Origin: Mesorhizobium sp. C432A | GTDB taxonomy: Bacteria; Pseudomonadota; Alphaproteobacteria; Rhizobiales; Rhizobiaceae | NCBI RefSeq assembly: GCF_030323145.1 | Contig: NZ_CP100470.1 | Location: 248,001-312,000 of the forward strand | Reading direction: 5' to 3' | DNA: 64,000 nt | In this document: positions 45,509 through 55,157 of the stretch, piece by piece | How the letters are laid out: each line of letters begins with the position of its first letter | How positions within the stretch are numbered: the first letter of the stretch is position 1 | Program-made: the position numbers and the translations under genes | The notes under the pieces: model-generated | Told to the model about the DNA's origin: nothing | The model's database searches: none | The model's input: only the letters and a program-made list of their open reading frames with translations

Positions 45509-46801
45509 TCAAACAATCCCGCCTGACCCGCCCATAACCGCCGGCCGTTCCGCCGCGACCTTCGCCCGGTAGCCCGCCGCGCGATATGCGGCGACTGGAT
45601 CGATGGCGCCGCCTGTGTTCAGCCGCGCCATGGCAAGGATCGGCTCGACATCGGTGCGGTAGGCAGCTTTTAGCGTCTGCGTCGCCATCAGCGCATCATT
45701 GCCGTCTTGGAAACCCTCGAGCGCCTTGCGGTTGACCAGCAGCGCCTGCGCATAGGCGCGCTGCACCTCGACTGCCGACAGCATCAGGCTTTCGATCGGG
45801 TCGGTGACGTTGTGGCTCTGGTCGAGCATGTGAGCGGGATCGAAACCCTCGGCGCCGGAAAGCTCGGCATCAACCAGTTCGTTGAAGACCAGGAACAGCC
45901 GATAGGGATCGATCGAGCCGGCATCGAGATCGTCGTCGCCATACTTCGAATCGTTGAAATGGAAGCCGCCGAGCTTCTTGAACTGGATCAGCCGCGACAC
46001 GATCATCTCGATGTTGACGTTGGGCGCATGGTGGCCGAGGTCGACCAGGCAGTAGGCCTTGTCGCCCAGCTCCTTGGCGATCATGTAATTGGTGCCCCAG
46101 TCCTGCACGACCGTGGAGTAGAAAGCCGGCTCGTACATTTTGTGTTCGGTGAACAGTTTCCAGTCGGCGGGCAGTCCGGCATAGATCTCCTTCATGGCGT
46201 CGAGATAGCGCTCGAAGGCTTTGGCGAAATTGACCTGGCCGGGGAAATTCGAGCCGTCGCCGATCCACACTGTCAGCGCCCTGGACCCCAGCGTCTTGCC
46301 GATCTCGATGCATTCGAGATTGTGCTCGACCGCCTGGCGGCGCGTGCCGGCATCGGCATGCGAAAGCGAGCCGAATTTGTAGGAGAGCGTCTGATCCCTG
46401 GCATCCGAAAAGGTGTTGGAGTTCATGGCGTCGAAGCCGAGGCCGAAGCGCGAGGCGGCCTGCTTCAGCCGGTTCGGATCGGCCTTGTCCCACGGGATGT
46501 GCAACGAGACGGTCGGTGTCGCCTGCGTCAGCTGGCTGATGACGGCGCAGTCCTCGATCTTGTCGAAAATGTCGCGCGGCTCGCCGGCGCCGGGAAAACG
46601 GGCAAACCGCGTGCCGCCTGTGCCGACGCCCCAGGACGGAATGGCGACGGCGAATTTCTCGACCTTGCCGCGGATGGCGTCGATGGCGATGCCGCGACGG
46701 TCGAGGCGTTCCCCGAGCGAGGCGTAGTCGCGTTCGAGGTCGGGTTTGCGGGCGGCGTTGCTCTTTTCGACAACGTCAGCGGAGATGATGAATTCCGACA
46801 C
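45509..46801 (-). CDS. rhaI: L-rhamnose catabolism isomerase RhaI
   Basis: A 430-residue TIM-barrel isomerase that converts L-rhamnose to L-rhamnulose. Conserved pieces include TPTVSLHIPWDKAD, WIGDGSNFPGQVNF, FTEHKMYEPAFYSTVVQDWG, CLVDLGHHAPNVNIE and GGFHFNDSKYGDDDLDAGS, which hold the metal-binding Glu, Asp and His residues. I set the start at GTG 46801, with GGAGG seven bases upstream; the ATG at 46828 would place that site inside the gene. It belongs to the rhaDI operon facing away from rhaR. Confidence 0.94.
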   Translation of the reverse strand: MSEFIISADVVEKSNAARKPDLERDYASLGERLDRRGIAIDAIRGKVEKFAVAIPSWGVGTGGTRFARFPGAGEPRDIFDKIEDCAVISQLTQATPTVSLHIPWDKADPNRLKQAASRFGLGFDAMNSNTFSDARDQTLSYKFGSLSHADAGTRRQAVEHNLECIEIGKTLGSRALTVWIGDGSNFPGQVNFAKAFERYLDAMKEIYAGLPADWKLFTEHKMYEPAFYSTVVQDWGTNYMIAKELGDKAYCLVDLGHHAPNVNIEMIVSRLIQFKKLGGFHFNDSKYGDDDLDAGSIDPYRLFLVFNELVDAELSGAEGFDPAHMLDQSHNVTDPIESLMLSAVEVQRAYAQALLVNRKALEGFQDGNDALMATQTLKAAYRTDVEPILAMARLNTGGAIDPVAAYRAAGYRAKVAAERPAVMGGSGGIV

Positions 46802-46902
46802 TGCTATTCCTCCCAATATTTGCTGCATCGGCGCTGCCCCGCCTGCCAGGCATTTCTCCCCGTAGACGGCAGGGCTATTGCATAAAAATTCTTACGAGGA
46901 GG

Positions 46903-47051
46903 ACCCCCACCCTAGCCCTCCCCACAAGGGGGAGGGGACGCTGCCGCGCGCCCTTGCTATTTCCGCCCTTGCATCCAGACCTCGATAATTTGCAGAGGTC
47001 AGCGCCAGCGGGTCTCCCTCCCCCCTGTGGGGAGGGATTAAGGGTGGGGGT
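46903..47051. repeat. Large inverted repeat between rhaD and rhaI
   Basis: C-rich arms (ACCCCCACCCT followed by a CCCTCCCCAC/GGGGGAGGGG hairpin) are mirrored at 47014-47051 by CCCTCCCC...GGGGAGGG and AGGGTGGGGGT. The element of about 150 bp forms two smaller hairpins inside a larger one. Similar elements are dispersed in Mesorhizobium genomes. It would lie in the rhaDI transcript. Confidence 0.65.
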
Positions 47052-47115
47052 AGGTGCCGGGCAAACATTTCAGACAATGTCATATGCGATTGCCCTGCCT
47101 TGGACGAGAAAAAGC

Positions 47116-49218
47116 CTAGCGCGTAAAGCTCTGCGCGTTGCCGGCGTCGACGTTGATGATGTTGCCGGTGGATTTGGCCGACATGTCGGACGCCAGGAAA
47201 TAAATCGCTTCGGCAATGTCTTCCGGAAACACCGAGCGCTTCAGCATCGAGCGCGAGCGGTAGTGCTCTTCGAGGTCGTCGGTCGACATCTTGTAGGCGG
47301 CGGCGCGCTGTTCCTTCCACTCGCCGGTCCAGATCTTCGAACCGCGCAACACGGCGTCCGGATTGACGACGTTGACGCGGATCTGGGCTTCCGCGCCTTC
47401 CAGCGCCAGGCAGCGGGCGAGATGGATTTCGGCCGCCTTGGCGGTGCAATAGGCGGCGGCGTTGGGTGACGCGGCAAGGCCGTTCTTGGAGGCGACGAAG
47501 ACGACATTGCCGCCGATCTTCTGGGCGCGAAACAGCCGGAAGGCTTCGCGCGAGACCAGGAAATAGCCGGTCGACAATATGTCCATGTTCTTGTTCCACA
47601 GCGCCAGCGTCGTCTCCTCGATCGGCGCCGAGGAGGCGAGGCCTGCGTTGGAGACGAGAATATCAATGCCGCCGAACTCGACGGCTGTCTGGGCGAAGCC
47701 GGAAATCACCTGCTCCTCCGCGGTGACGTTGATCAGCACCGGCCGGACGAAGTCCTTGCCATAGGCTTTCGCCAGTTCGTCATTGGCGCTGGCAAGTGCG
47801 GCCTCGTCGATATCGGCCAGCACCACGCAGGCGCCTTCGCGCAGCAGCCGGCTGGCGGTGGCGCGGCCGATGCCGCCGGCGCCGCCGGTGACCAGCGCGA
47901 TTTGGCCGGCGAGCGACTTCGGCTTCGGCATGCGCTGCAGCTTCAAATCCTCGAGCAGCCAGTATTCGATGTCGAAGGCCTCCTGCGCCGGCAGGCCGAC
48001 ATAGGACGAGACGGTCGAGGCTCCGCGCATGACGTTGATGGCGTTGACGTAGAATTCGCCAGAGATGCGGGCGGTGGCCTTGTCGCCGGCGAAGGTGAAC
48101 ATGCCGACGCCGGGCATCAGGTAGACCACGGCATTGGGGTCGCGGATCGGGGGCGAGTCCGGATGCTTGCAGCTGTCGTAATAGGCCTGGTAGCCGACAC
48201 GGTACTCAGCAATATCGTCGGCGAGGCGCGCAATCACGGCTTCGACGTCGGGCTTCGCTGGGTCGAACTCGATAACCAGCGGGCGGATTTTTGTGCGCAG
48301 GAAATGATCCGGGCATGAGGTACCGAGTGCCGCCAGCGGGCGCAAATCCCTGGAGTTGACGAATTCGAGCACAGCGGCGGAATCGTCGAAATGGCCGAGC
48401 TTGTGGCTCTTCTCCGAAATCAGGCCGCGGATCCTCGGCATCAGTCTCGCCGCGATGGCGCGGCGCTCAGCGGCGTCTAGCGATTTGACGACTTCGCCGC
48501 CGAAGATGGCGAGACCCTCGGAGCGGCGCTCGAACCATTCGATCGCCTGGTTGATGACCGAGATCGTCGTCTCATAGCACTCCTTGGGTGTGTCGCCCCA
48601 GGTGAACAAGCCGTGGCTTTCGAGGATGACGCCCTTGGCCTCGGGGTGTTCGACGCAGAATTTCTCCAGCCAGAGGCCAAGTTCGAAGCCCGGCCGCTTC
48701 CACGGCAGCCAGCCGATGGCGTCACCGAATATCTCCTTGGTCAACGCCTTGGAATCCTTGGCCGCGGCAATCGCGATAATGGCATCGGGATGCATGTGAT
48801 CGACGAACGGCTTCGGCACATAGGCGTGCAGCGGCGTGTCGATCGAGGCCGCGCGCGGGTTGAGATTGAAGGTGCAGTGGGGAAGATAGCCCACCATCTC
48901 GTCCTCATGCGCGACGCCGCGATAAAGGCCTTTCAGCGCCTGCAGTTTGTCCATGTAAAGCGTGGCGAAACCGTCCAGCTTGATCGAGGCGCTGTCGCCG
49001 CCCGAGCCCTTGACCCATAGCACTTCGACTTCGGCGCCGGAGAGCGGGTCCTTCTGCCGGATCTTGGACGAGGTGTTGCCGCCGCCATAATTGGTGACAC
49101 GCTTGTCGGAGCCGAGCGTGTTGGAGCGATAGACCAGAAGCTCAGGCTCGCTCAGCCCCTTGGCTTTAGCATCGTCCCAAAGGTTGGCAAGGCGCGAGCC
49201 GGAGCGCTTGTCGAGCAT
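47116..49218 (-). CDS. rhaD: Bifunctional rhamnulose-1-phosphate aldolase / short-chain dehydrogenase RhaD
   Basis: A 700-residue two-domain enzyme. The N-terminal class II aldolase domain (TNYGGGNTSSK, LPHCTFNLNPRAASIDTPLHAY, ILESHGLFTWG) cleaves L-rhamnulose 1-phosphate to dihydroxyacetone phosphate and L-lactaldehyde. The C-terminal short-chain dehydrogenase domain has VTGGAGGIGRATA, the serine near VASKNG, and AAYCTAKA with the catalytic Tyr-x3-Lys; it should oxidise lactaldehyde. GGAGG six bases upstream sets the start at 49218. This fusion is characteristic of rhizobial rhamnose loci. Confidence 0.96.
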   Translation of the reverse strand: MLDKRSGSRLANLWDDAKAKGLSEPELLVYRSNTLGSDKRVTNYGGGNTSSKIRQKDPLSGAEVEVLWVKGSGGDSASIKLDGFATLYMDKLQALKGLYRGVAHEDEMVGYLPHCTFNLNPRAASIDTPLHAYVPKPFVDHMHPDAIIAIAAAKDSKALTKEIFGDAIGWLPWKRPGFELGLWLEKFCVEHPEAKGVILESHGLFTWGDTPKECYETTISVINQAIEWFERRSEGLAIFGGEVVKSLDAAERRAIAARLMPRIRGLISEKSHKLGHFDDSAAVLEFVNSRDLRPLAALGTSCPDHFLRTKIRPLVIEFDPAKPDVEAVIARLADDIAEYRVGYQAYYDSCKHPDSPPIRDPNAVVYLMPGVGMFTFAGDKATARISGEFYVNAINVMRGASTVSSYVGLPAQEAFDIEYWLLEDLKLQRMPKPKSLAGQIALVTGGAGGIGRATASRLLREGACVVLADIDEAALASANDELAKAYGKDFVRPVLINVTAEEQVISGFAQTAVEFGGIDILVSNAGLASSAPIEETTLALWNKNMDILSTGYFLVSREAFRLFRAQKIGGNVVFVASKNGLAASPNAAAYCTAKAAEIHLARCLALEGAEAQIRVNVVNPDAVLRGSKIWTGEWKEQRAAAYKMSTDDLEEHYRSRSMLKRSVFPEDIAEAIYFLASDMSAKSTGNIINVDAGNAQSFTR

Positions 49219-49285
49219 GATTATCCTCCCTGGACGCAAAAGGCGCGGTCCATTTTGCCGGAAATGTCTACGCAAGCATCTCGGT

Positions 49286-49358
49286 TGTCAATCATAAACG
49301 ATCAAGATCGATCATATTGCACTGCACAATGAAATTATATGAGCGGAAATGATTGACA
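49286..49358. promoter_or_regulatory. Divergent rha promoter region with inverted TGATTGACA
   Basis: TGTCAATCAT (49286-49295) and ATGATTGACA (49349-49358) form a perfect 10-bp inverted repeat whose centres are 63 bases apart, about six helical turns. Each contains TTGACA reading toward rhaD or rhaR, so each could be a -35 box overlapped by a RhaR operator. The AT-rich middle also has repeated GATCAAGATCGATC. Confidence 0.5.
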
Positions 49359-49400
49359 CTGGTGGTTTTCTAGTGCCTCATGACCATGCAGGGAGGAACC

Positions 49401-50204
49401 ATGCACGAAAAAGAGCGCCACAGGATCATTCTGTCCGCCGTCCAGGAAAAGCCTGTGGTGACGGTGCAGGAGATGGTCGACCTGACGGACTCCTCCGAGG
49501 CGACGATCCGGCGCGATATCGCGGCTCTTCATGTGCAAAAGCGCCTGCGTCGCGTGCGTGGCGGCGCCGAGGCGATCTCGCCACCGCAGTTCATCGGCCT
49601 CGCCGGCCGGCCCTTTTCCGTCAACGAAACGCTTAACGCTTCGCAGAAGCGCGCGATTGCGCGCGAAGCGGTGGAGCTGTGCAAGGACGGCGAACCGATC
49701 ATCATCAATGGCGGCACCACCACCTTCCAGATGGTGCATTTCCTGACCGGACGCCGCATGCCGATCTTCACCAATTCGTTCCCCATCGCCGAGCACCTGC
49801 TCAAGCATTCGAAGAACACCGTCATGCTGTCGGGCGGCACCATCTACCGCGAGCAGAACATCATCCTCTCGCCCTTCGACAATGACGTGACGCGTAATTT
49901 CTACGCGCGCCGCATGTTCATGGGCGCTCAAGGGCTCGGGCCGCTTGGCCTGATGGAAGGCGACCCGCTGCTGATCCAGGCGGAGCAGAAACTGATCGAC
50001 CAGGCCGACGAACTGGTGGTGCTGGTCGACTCATCGAAATTCCGCCAGCGCTCGAGCCTGATCCTGTGCGGGCTCAAGCGCATCGCCACCGTCATCACCG
50101 ATGACGGCATCGAGGATCGCGAAGCCAACATGCTGGAGGCCGCGGGTGTGACGCTGATCGTCGCCCGCAAGTCGGCAAAGGAAGAATCCTCGCTGCAGGC
50201 CTGA
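49401..50204 (+). CDS. rhaR: DeoR-family rhamnose regulator RhaR
   Basis: A 267-residue repressor. The N-terminal DeoR helix-turn-helix is VVTVQEMVDLTDSSEATIRRDIAAL; the C-terminal sugar-phosphate sensing domain has NGGTTTFQMVHFL, LSGGTIYREQNIIL and ADELVVLVDSSKF. It should repress the rha operons and be released by a phosphorylated rhamnose intermediate, which fits the need for RhaK in induction reported for rhizobia. GGGAGG precedes the ATG at 49401. It is the first gene of the rhaRSTPQUK operon. Confidence 0.93.
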   Translation: MHEKERHRIILSAVQEKPVVTVQEMVDLTDSSEATIRRDIAALHVQKRLRRVRGGAEAISPPQFIGLAGRPFSVNETLNASQKRAIAREAVELCKDGEPIIINGGTTTFQMVHFLTGRRMPIFTNSFPIAEHLLKHSKNTVMLSGGTIYREQNIILSPFDNDVTRNFYARRMFMGAQGLGPLGLMEGDPLLIQAEQKLIDQADELVVLVDSSKFRQRSSLILCGLKRIATVITDDGIEDREANMLEAAGVTLIVARKSAKEESSLQA

Positions 50205-50252
50205 GGCCAACCGCAGCGACGATGGAATGCAACGCTCAAGGGAGGAAATACG

Positions 50253-51248
50253 ATGAGCTTTCTGAAGAAATTGATGGTGACGGCCGCGTTCTCGGCCGCC
50301 ATGTTCGTGAATGCCGCCTATGCCGAGAACGTCAAGATCGCGCTGGTGGTGAAGTCGCTCGGCAACGGCTTCTTCGACGCCGCCAATAAGGGCGCCGAAG
50401 AGGCGGCCAAGGAACTCGGCGATGTCGACATCATCTACACCGGCCCGACCAAGGCGACCGCCGAAGCGCAGATCGAAGTGGTCAATTCGCTGATCGCGCA
50501 GAAGGTCAACGCCATTGCGATTTCGGCCAATGACGCCGACGCGCTGGTGCCGGTGCTGAAGAAGGCCATGGAGCGCGGCATCACCGTCATCTCGTGGGAT
50601 TCGGGCGTCGCCAAGGAAGGCCGCCAGCTGCATCTCAACCCGTCCGACACCGGCCTGATCGGCGAGACCATCATCAAGCTGGCCGCCGACTATCTGCCGG
50701 AAGGCGGCGAAGTCGCCATTCTGTCGGCTTCGTCGACCGCGACCAACCAGAACGCCTGGATCGACGCGGCCAAGAAGATCCTGCCGGAGAAATTCCCCAA
50801 GATCAAACTCGTCGCCACCGTCTACGGCGATGACGATTCGGCCAAGAGCACCGACGAAGCCAAGGGCCTGCTGAAATCCTATCCGAACCTCAAGGCGATC
50901 ATCGCGCCGACCACCGTCGGCGTCGTTGCCGCTGCCCAGGTCGTCACCGACGCGAACCTGATCGGCAAGGTCAATGTCACGGGTCTGGCGCTGCCGTCGG
51001 AGTTCAAGAAGTTCATCGACAACGGTTCCAGCCAGGCGGTTGCCCTCTGGAATCCGATCGACCTCGGCTACTCCGCCGTCTACCTCGCTCATGATCTGGC
51101 GGTGAAGAAGGAAGAGGCAAAGCCGGGCGCAACGCTGTCGATCGGCCGCGTCGGCAAGGTCACGCTCGATGACAGCAACTCGGCTGCGATGGCTCCGCCC
51201 TTCCAGTTCGACAAGTCCAACATCGAAAAGTTCTCCAAGATCTATTGA
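50253..51248 (+). CDS. rhaS: Rhamnose ABC transporter substrate-binding protein RhaS
   Basis: A 331-residue periplasmic binding protein. A signal peptide (LMVTAAFSAAMFVNAAYA) is followed by a type I periplasmic sugar-binding fold (VKIALVVKSLGNGFFDAANKGAEEAA, NAIAISANDADAL, GITVISWDSG, ATNQNAWID). It captures L-rhamnose and delivers it to RhaPQ. GGGAGG seven bases upstream supports the start. A strong hairpin after the gene may stabilise its mRNA. Confidence 0.95.
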   Translation: MSFLKKLMVTAAFSAAMFVNAAYAENVKIALVVKSLGNGFFDAANKGAEEAAKELGDVDIIYTGPTKATAEAQIEVVNSLIAQKVNAIAISANDADALVPVLKKAMERGITVISWDSGVAKEGRQLHLNPSDTGLIGETIIKLAADYLPEGGEVAILSASSTATNQNAWIDAAKKILPEKFPKIKLVATVYGDDDSAKSTDEAKGLLKSYPNLKAIIAPTTVGVVAAAQVVTDANLIGKVNVTGLALPSEFKKFIDNGSSQAVALWNPIDLGYSAVYLAHDLAVKKEEAKPGATLSIGRVGKVTLDDSNSAAMAPPFQFDKSNIEKFSKIY

Positions 51249-51269
51249 TCTCGGACGTCTCGGACCAAG

Positions 51270-51295
51270 CGCGGCGGGACCAAAATCCCGCCGCG
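51270..51295 (+). terminator. GC-rich hairpin between rhaS and rhaT
   Basis: CGCGGCGGGA/TCCCGCCGCG, a perfect 10-bp stem with a 6-base loop, 22 bases after the rhaS stop, followed by ACTTTAAA. Such hairpins after binding-protein genes usually give partial termination or protect the upstream mRNA so that the binding protein is made in excess. Confidence 0.6.
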
Positions 51296-51332
51296 ACTTT
51301 AAACGGACCTTGTTTCAGGGCTTGATACGGAT

Positions 51333-52874
51333 ATGGACACGACAGCCCAGCACGGCATTGCGAAGGAGGAGCCCACGGGTCCTGCCCCGCGCCTGACGCT
51401 GTCCGGCGTCTCCAAAAGCTTTCCCGGCGTGCGCGCGCTGCACAATGTCAGCCTGTCGCTTTACCCCGGCCAGGTTACGGCGCTGATCGGTGAAAACGGT
51501 GCCGGCAAGTCGACGCTGGTCAAGATCATGACCGGCATCTACCAGCCCGACGCCGGCACGATCAGCATTGACGGCCAGGCCGTCACCCTGCCCAGCGCGC
51601 ATGCCGCCTTCGGCCACGGCGTCACTGCCATTCATCAGGAAACCGTGCTGTTCGACGATCTGAGCGTCGCCGAAAACATTTTTCTCGGCCATGCGCCGCG
51701 CACGCGGCTAGGCACCATCGACTGGCGCACCATGCGAAAACACGCGCGCGAAGTGCTCGACACCATGCATGCCGGCCATATCAACGCCGATGCGCGGCTG
51801 AAAGACCTCGGCATCGCCAACAAGCATCTGGTAGCGGTTGCTCGCGCGATGTCGATCGATGCGCAGATCGTCATCATGGATGAGCCGACCGCAGCCCTTT
51901 CGATGAAGGAGATCGAGGAGCTTTTCCTGCTGATCGAATTCCTCAAGGAGGAAGGCAAGGCGATCCTGTTCATCAGCCACAAGTTCGACGAGATCTATCG
52001 GATCGCCGATCGCTACACCGTGTTCCGCGACGGCGAGATGGTTGGCGAGGGCCTTATCAAGGATACCGGCCAGAGCCAGATCGTGCGCATGATGGTCGGC
52101 CGCTCGGTCGATCACATCTTTCCGCAACGCAAGGCCGAGATCGGCGCGCCGGTGCTGTCGGTCGCTGGCCTTTCGCACCCGACCGAATTCAACGACATCG
52201 GCTTCGAACTGCACAAGGGCGAGATCCTCGGTTTCTACGGCCTTGTCGGCGCCGGGCGGTCAGAGGTGATGCAGGCGATATCGGGCATCACCCGCATATC
52301 GGGTGGAACGATCACGCTGGAAGGCAAGACGATCACGCCGAAATCGGCGGCGGATTCCATCGAAGCCGGCATCGTCTATGTGCCGGAAGAGCGCGGCAAG
52401 CAGGGCGTGGTGATCGGCCTGCCGATCTTCCAGAATGTCTCGCTGCCTTCGCTAAAGCGCACCTCCAAATCCGGCCTGCTGCGATTGTCGGAAGAATTCG
52501 CGCTCGCCCGCTCCTACACCGAGCGGCTTGACCTCAGGGCCTCCTCGCTCAGCCAGGATGTCGGCACGCTGTCGGGCGGCAACCAACAGAAGATCGTCAT
52601 CGCCAAATGGCTGGCGACAGCGCCCAAGGTGATCATCCTGGACGAGCCGACCAAGGGCATCGACATCGGCTCCAAGGCCGCCGTGCACGGCTTCATGGCG
52701 GAGCTCGTCGCGCAGGGCCTGTCGGTGATCATGGTGTCGTCGGAACTGCCGGAGATTCTGGGCATGTCCGACCGCGTCGTCGTCATGCGCGAAGGGCTGG
52801 TTGCGGCGGTCTACGATAATAAGGGGCTGGACGCCGAAACGCTGGTCCGGACGGCAGCGGGGATCGCGGCATGA
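51333..52874 (+). CDS. rhaT: Rhamnose ABC transporter ATP-binding protein RhaT
   Basis: A 513-residue double-cassette ATPase of the sugar (RbsA/XylG) type. The first cassette has Walker A GENGAGKST and Walker B VIMDEPTAAL. The second has a degenerate Walker A region (GLVGAGRSE), the signature LSGGNQQK and VIILDEPTKGID. It powers RhaPQ. It overlaps rhaP by ATGA. Confidence 0.95.
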   Translation: MDTTAQHGIAKEEPTGPAPRLTLSGVSKSFPGVRALHNVSLSLYPGQVTALIGENGAGKSTLVKIMTGIYQPDAGTISIDGQAVTLPSAHAAFGHGVTAIHQETVLFDDLSVAENIFLGHAPRTRLGTIDWRTMRKHAREVLDTMHAGHINADARLKDLGIANKHLVAVARAMSIDAQIVIMDEPTAALSMKEIEELFLLIEFLKEEGKAILFISHKFDEIYRIADRYTVFRDGEMVGEGLIKDTGQSQIVRMMVGRSVDHIFPQRKAEIGAPVLSVAGLSHPTEFNDIGFELHKGEILGFYGLVGAGRSEVMQAISGITRISGGTITLEGKTITPKSAADSIEAGIVYVPEERGKQGVVIGLPIFQNVSLPSLKRTSKSGLLRLSEEFALARSYTERLDLRASSLSQDVGTLSGGNQQKIVIAKWLATAPKVIILDEPTKGIDIGSKAAVHGFMAELVAQGLSVIMVSSELPEILGMSDRVVVMREGLVAAVYDNKGLDAETLVRTAAGIAA

Positions 52875-53848
52875 AGGCTCTCCTGAAATTCCGCGAGATC
52901 TGGCTGGCAGCGGCGATCGTCGTTTTGATTGCTCTGATCTCGACGCGCTTCCCGGCCTTTGCCGACCCCGGCAATCTCGCCCAGGTGTTCAACGACACCT
53001 CGATCCTGATGATCCTGGCGCTGGGACAGATGGTCGTCATCCTGACCCGCTCGATCGACCTGTCGATGGCCTCCAACCTGTGCTTCACCGGCATGGTGGT
53101 GGCGATGCTGAACGCCGCGCATCCGGCGATCCCGATCCCGCTGCTGATCGTCATTGCGCTGGCCGTCGGACTGGTGCTCGGCGCCATCAACGGCCTGCTG
53201 GTGTGGCGGCTGAACATCCCTTCGATCGTGGTGACATTGGGCACGCTCACCATCTATCGCGGCGCCACCTTCGTCCTCTCCGGCGGCGCCTGGGTCAATG
53301 CCGACAAGATGAGTCCGGACTTCATCGGCTTCCAGCGCGCAGCTTTCCTGGGCATTCCGGTTCTGTCCTGGATCGCCATACTGGTCATCGCGCTGTTCTT
53401 CGTGGTGATGACGCGAACCGCGCTTGGCCGTTCGATCTATGCCATCGGCGTCAACCCGACGGCGTCGGTCTATGCCGGCATCGATGTCGGCCGAACCAAA
53501 TTCATCGTCTTCTGCATTTCCGGCATGATCGGCGGGCTCGCCGGTTATCTCTGGATTTCTCGTTATGTCATCGCCTCGGTCGAGGTCGCCAACGGCTATG
53601 AACTCAACATCATCGCCGCCTGCGTCATCGGCGGCATTTCGATTGCCGGCGGCATCGGCTCGGTCGGGGGCGCGGTGTTAGGGGCGCTGTTCCTCGGCAT
53701 CATTTCCAACGCGCTGCCCGTCATCAACATCTCGCCCTTCTGGCAGATGGCGATTTCAGGCAGCGCCATCATCCTGGCCGTCGTGCTCAACGCGCGTGGC
53801 GAACGTCAGCAGGGGCGGATTATCCTGAGGAAAGCGGAAGCGGCATGA
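52871..53848 (+). CDS. rhaP: Rhamnose ABC transporter permease RhaP
   Basis: A 325-residue inner-membrane permease of the RbsC/BPD-transp_2 family with about eight or more hydrophobic segments, including LGQMVVILTRSIDLSMAS and the cytoplasmic GVNPTASVYAGIDVGRTKF loop that contacts the ATPase. It pairs with RhaQ. Both ends overlap neighbours by ATGA. Confidence 0.94.
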   Translation: MKALLKFREIWLAAAIVVLIALISTRFPAFADPGNLAQVFNDTSILMILALGQMVVILTRSIDLSMASNLCFTGMVVAMLNAAHPAIPIPLLIVIALAVGLVLGAINGLLVWRLNIPSIVVTLGTLTIYRGATFVLSGGAWVNADKMSPDFIGFQRAAFLGIPVLSWIAILVIALFFVVMTRTALGRSIYAIGVNPTASVYAGIDVGRTKFIVFCISGMIGGLAGYLWISRYVIASVEVANGYELNIIAACVIGGISIAGGIGSVGGAVLGALFLGIISNALPVINISPFWQMAISGSAIILAVVLNARGERQQGRIILRKAEAA

Positions 53849-54840
53849 CCGACACCCCCGCCCCGCGCCACATTCCCGACCGGCTCGACAAGCCGCTCTC
53901 CTCGGCGATCTTTTCCTGGGAGGCGCTGCTGGTCGTCGTGGCGGTCGCCATCTTCGCCATCAACAGTTTCGCCTCGCCCTATTTCCTCGACGCCTACTCC
54001 CTGTCGGATCTGACTTTCAATTTCACCGAGAAAGGCCTGATCGCCTTCGCGATGGCGCTGCTGATCATTTCGGGCGAGATCGACCTGTCGGTCGCCGCCA
54101 TCATCGCGCTCGCCTCGACCATGATGGGCATGGCGGTGCAGGCCGGCGCCGACACGCCGGTGCTGGTGGCTATCGGCATCGTCGTCGGGCTCGGTTGCGG
54201 CGCCTTCAACGGGCTCCTGGTGACAAGGCTCGGCCTGCCCTCCATCGTCGTCACCATCGGCACGATGAGCCTGTTTCGCGGCATCGCCTTCATCATCCTG
54301 GGCGATCAGGCCTACAAAGGCTATCCCGAGAGTTTTGCTTTCTTGGGCCAGGGTTACGTCTGGTGGGTGGTGTCGTTCGAACTGGTGCTCTTCCTCATCG
54401 CGGCCGTCGCCTACTGGTTCCTGCTGCATCGCACCAGTTTCGGCCGCCGTGTCTTTGCCACCGGCAACAATCCGGTCGCGGCACAGTTTTCCGGCGTTCG
54501 CGTCGGCCGCATCAAATTCATCCTGTTTTGCCTGACAGGGCTGATGGCCGGCATCGCCTCGGTGCTGATCACCTCGCGGCTCGGCTCGACGCGACCGTCC
54601 ATCGCGCAGGGTTACGAGCTTGAGGTCATCACCATGGTGGTGCTGGGCGGCGTCAGCATTCTGGGCGGCTCCGGCAGCATTGTTGGCGTCGTGCTCGCCG
54701 CCTTTATCATGGGGCTGGTGACCTTCGGCCTCGGCCTGCTCAACGTGCCCGGCATCGTCATGTCGATCTTCATCGGCCTGCTCTTGATCTTCGTCATCGC
54801 GCTGCCGATCATCTGGCGACGGCTGCGTGGTAACAGCTGA
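53845..54840 (+). CDS. rhaQ: Rhamnose ABC transporter permease RhaQ
   Basis: A 331-residue permease paralogous to RhaP ([57 protein letters not shown]). With RhaP it forms the membrane channel for L-rhamnose. It overlaps rhaP by ATGA and rhaU by one base (TGATG). Confidence 0.94.
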   Translation: MTDTPAPRHIPDRLDKPLSSAIFSWEALLVVVAVAIFAINSFASPYFLDAYSLSDLTFNFTEKGLIAFAMALLIISGEIDLSVAAIIALASTMMGMAVQAGADTPVLVAIGIVVGLGCGAFNGLLVTRLGLPSIVVTIGTMSLFRGIAFIILGDQAYKGYPESFAFLGQGYVWWVVSFELVLFLIAAVAYWFLLHRTSFGRRVFATGNNPVAAQFSGVRVGRIKFILFCLTGLMAGIASVLITSRLGSTRPSIAQGYELEVITMVVLGGVSILGGSGSIVGVVLAAFIMGLVTFGLGLLNVPGIVMSIFIGLLLIFVIALPIIWRRLRGNS

Positions 54841-55157
54841 TGCCCGAGAAATACGCCTTCAAGATGCAGCTCAAACCCGGCATGAAAGCCGAGTACAAAA
54901 AGCGCCACGATGAGATCTGGCCGTCGCTGGTGGCGCTGCTGAGACAGGCCGGCGTCTCCGATTATTCGATCCATCTCGATGAAGACACCAACATCCTGTT
55001 CGGCGTGCTGTGGCGGCGGGACGACCATAGCATGGCCGACCTGCCGAAGCATCCGGTGATGCAGCGCTGGTGGGCGCACATGGCCGACATCATGGAGACC
55101 AGGCCGGACAACCAACCGGTGGCCATCCCCCTGGAAACAATGTTCCATATGGCATGA
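54840..55157 (+). CDS. rhaU: L-rhamnose mutarotase RhaU
   Basis: A 105-residue dimeric alpha-beta barrel enzyme that interconverts alpha and beta L-rhamnose. Conserved residues are in KKRHDEIWP (His23), [13 protein letters not shown] and [12 protein letters not shown]. It follows rhaQ with a one-base overlap and overlaps rhaK by ATGA, so all transport and early metabolism genes are translationally coupled. Confidence 0.95.
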   Translation: MPEKYAFKMQLKPGMKAEYKKRHDEIWPSLVALLRQAGVSDYSIHLDEDTNILFGVLWRRDDHSMADLPKHPVMQRWWAHMADIMETRPDNQPVAIPLETMFHMA

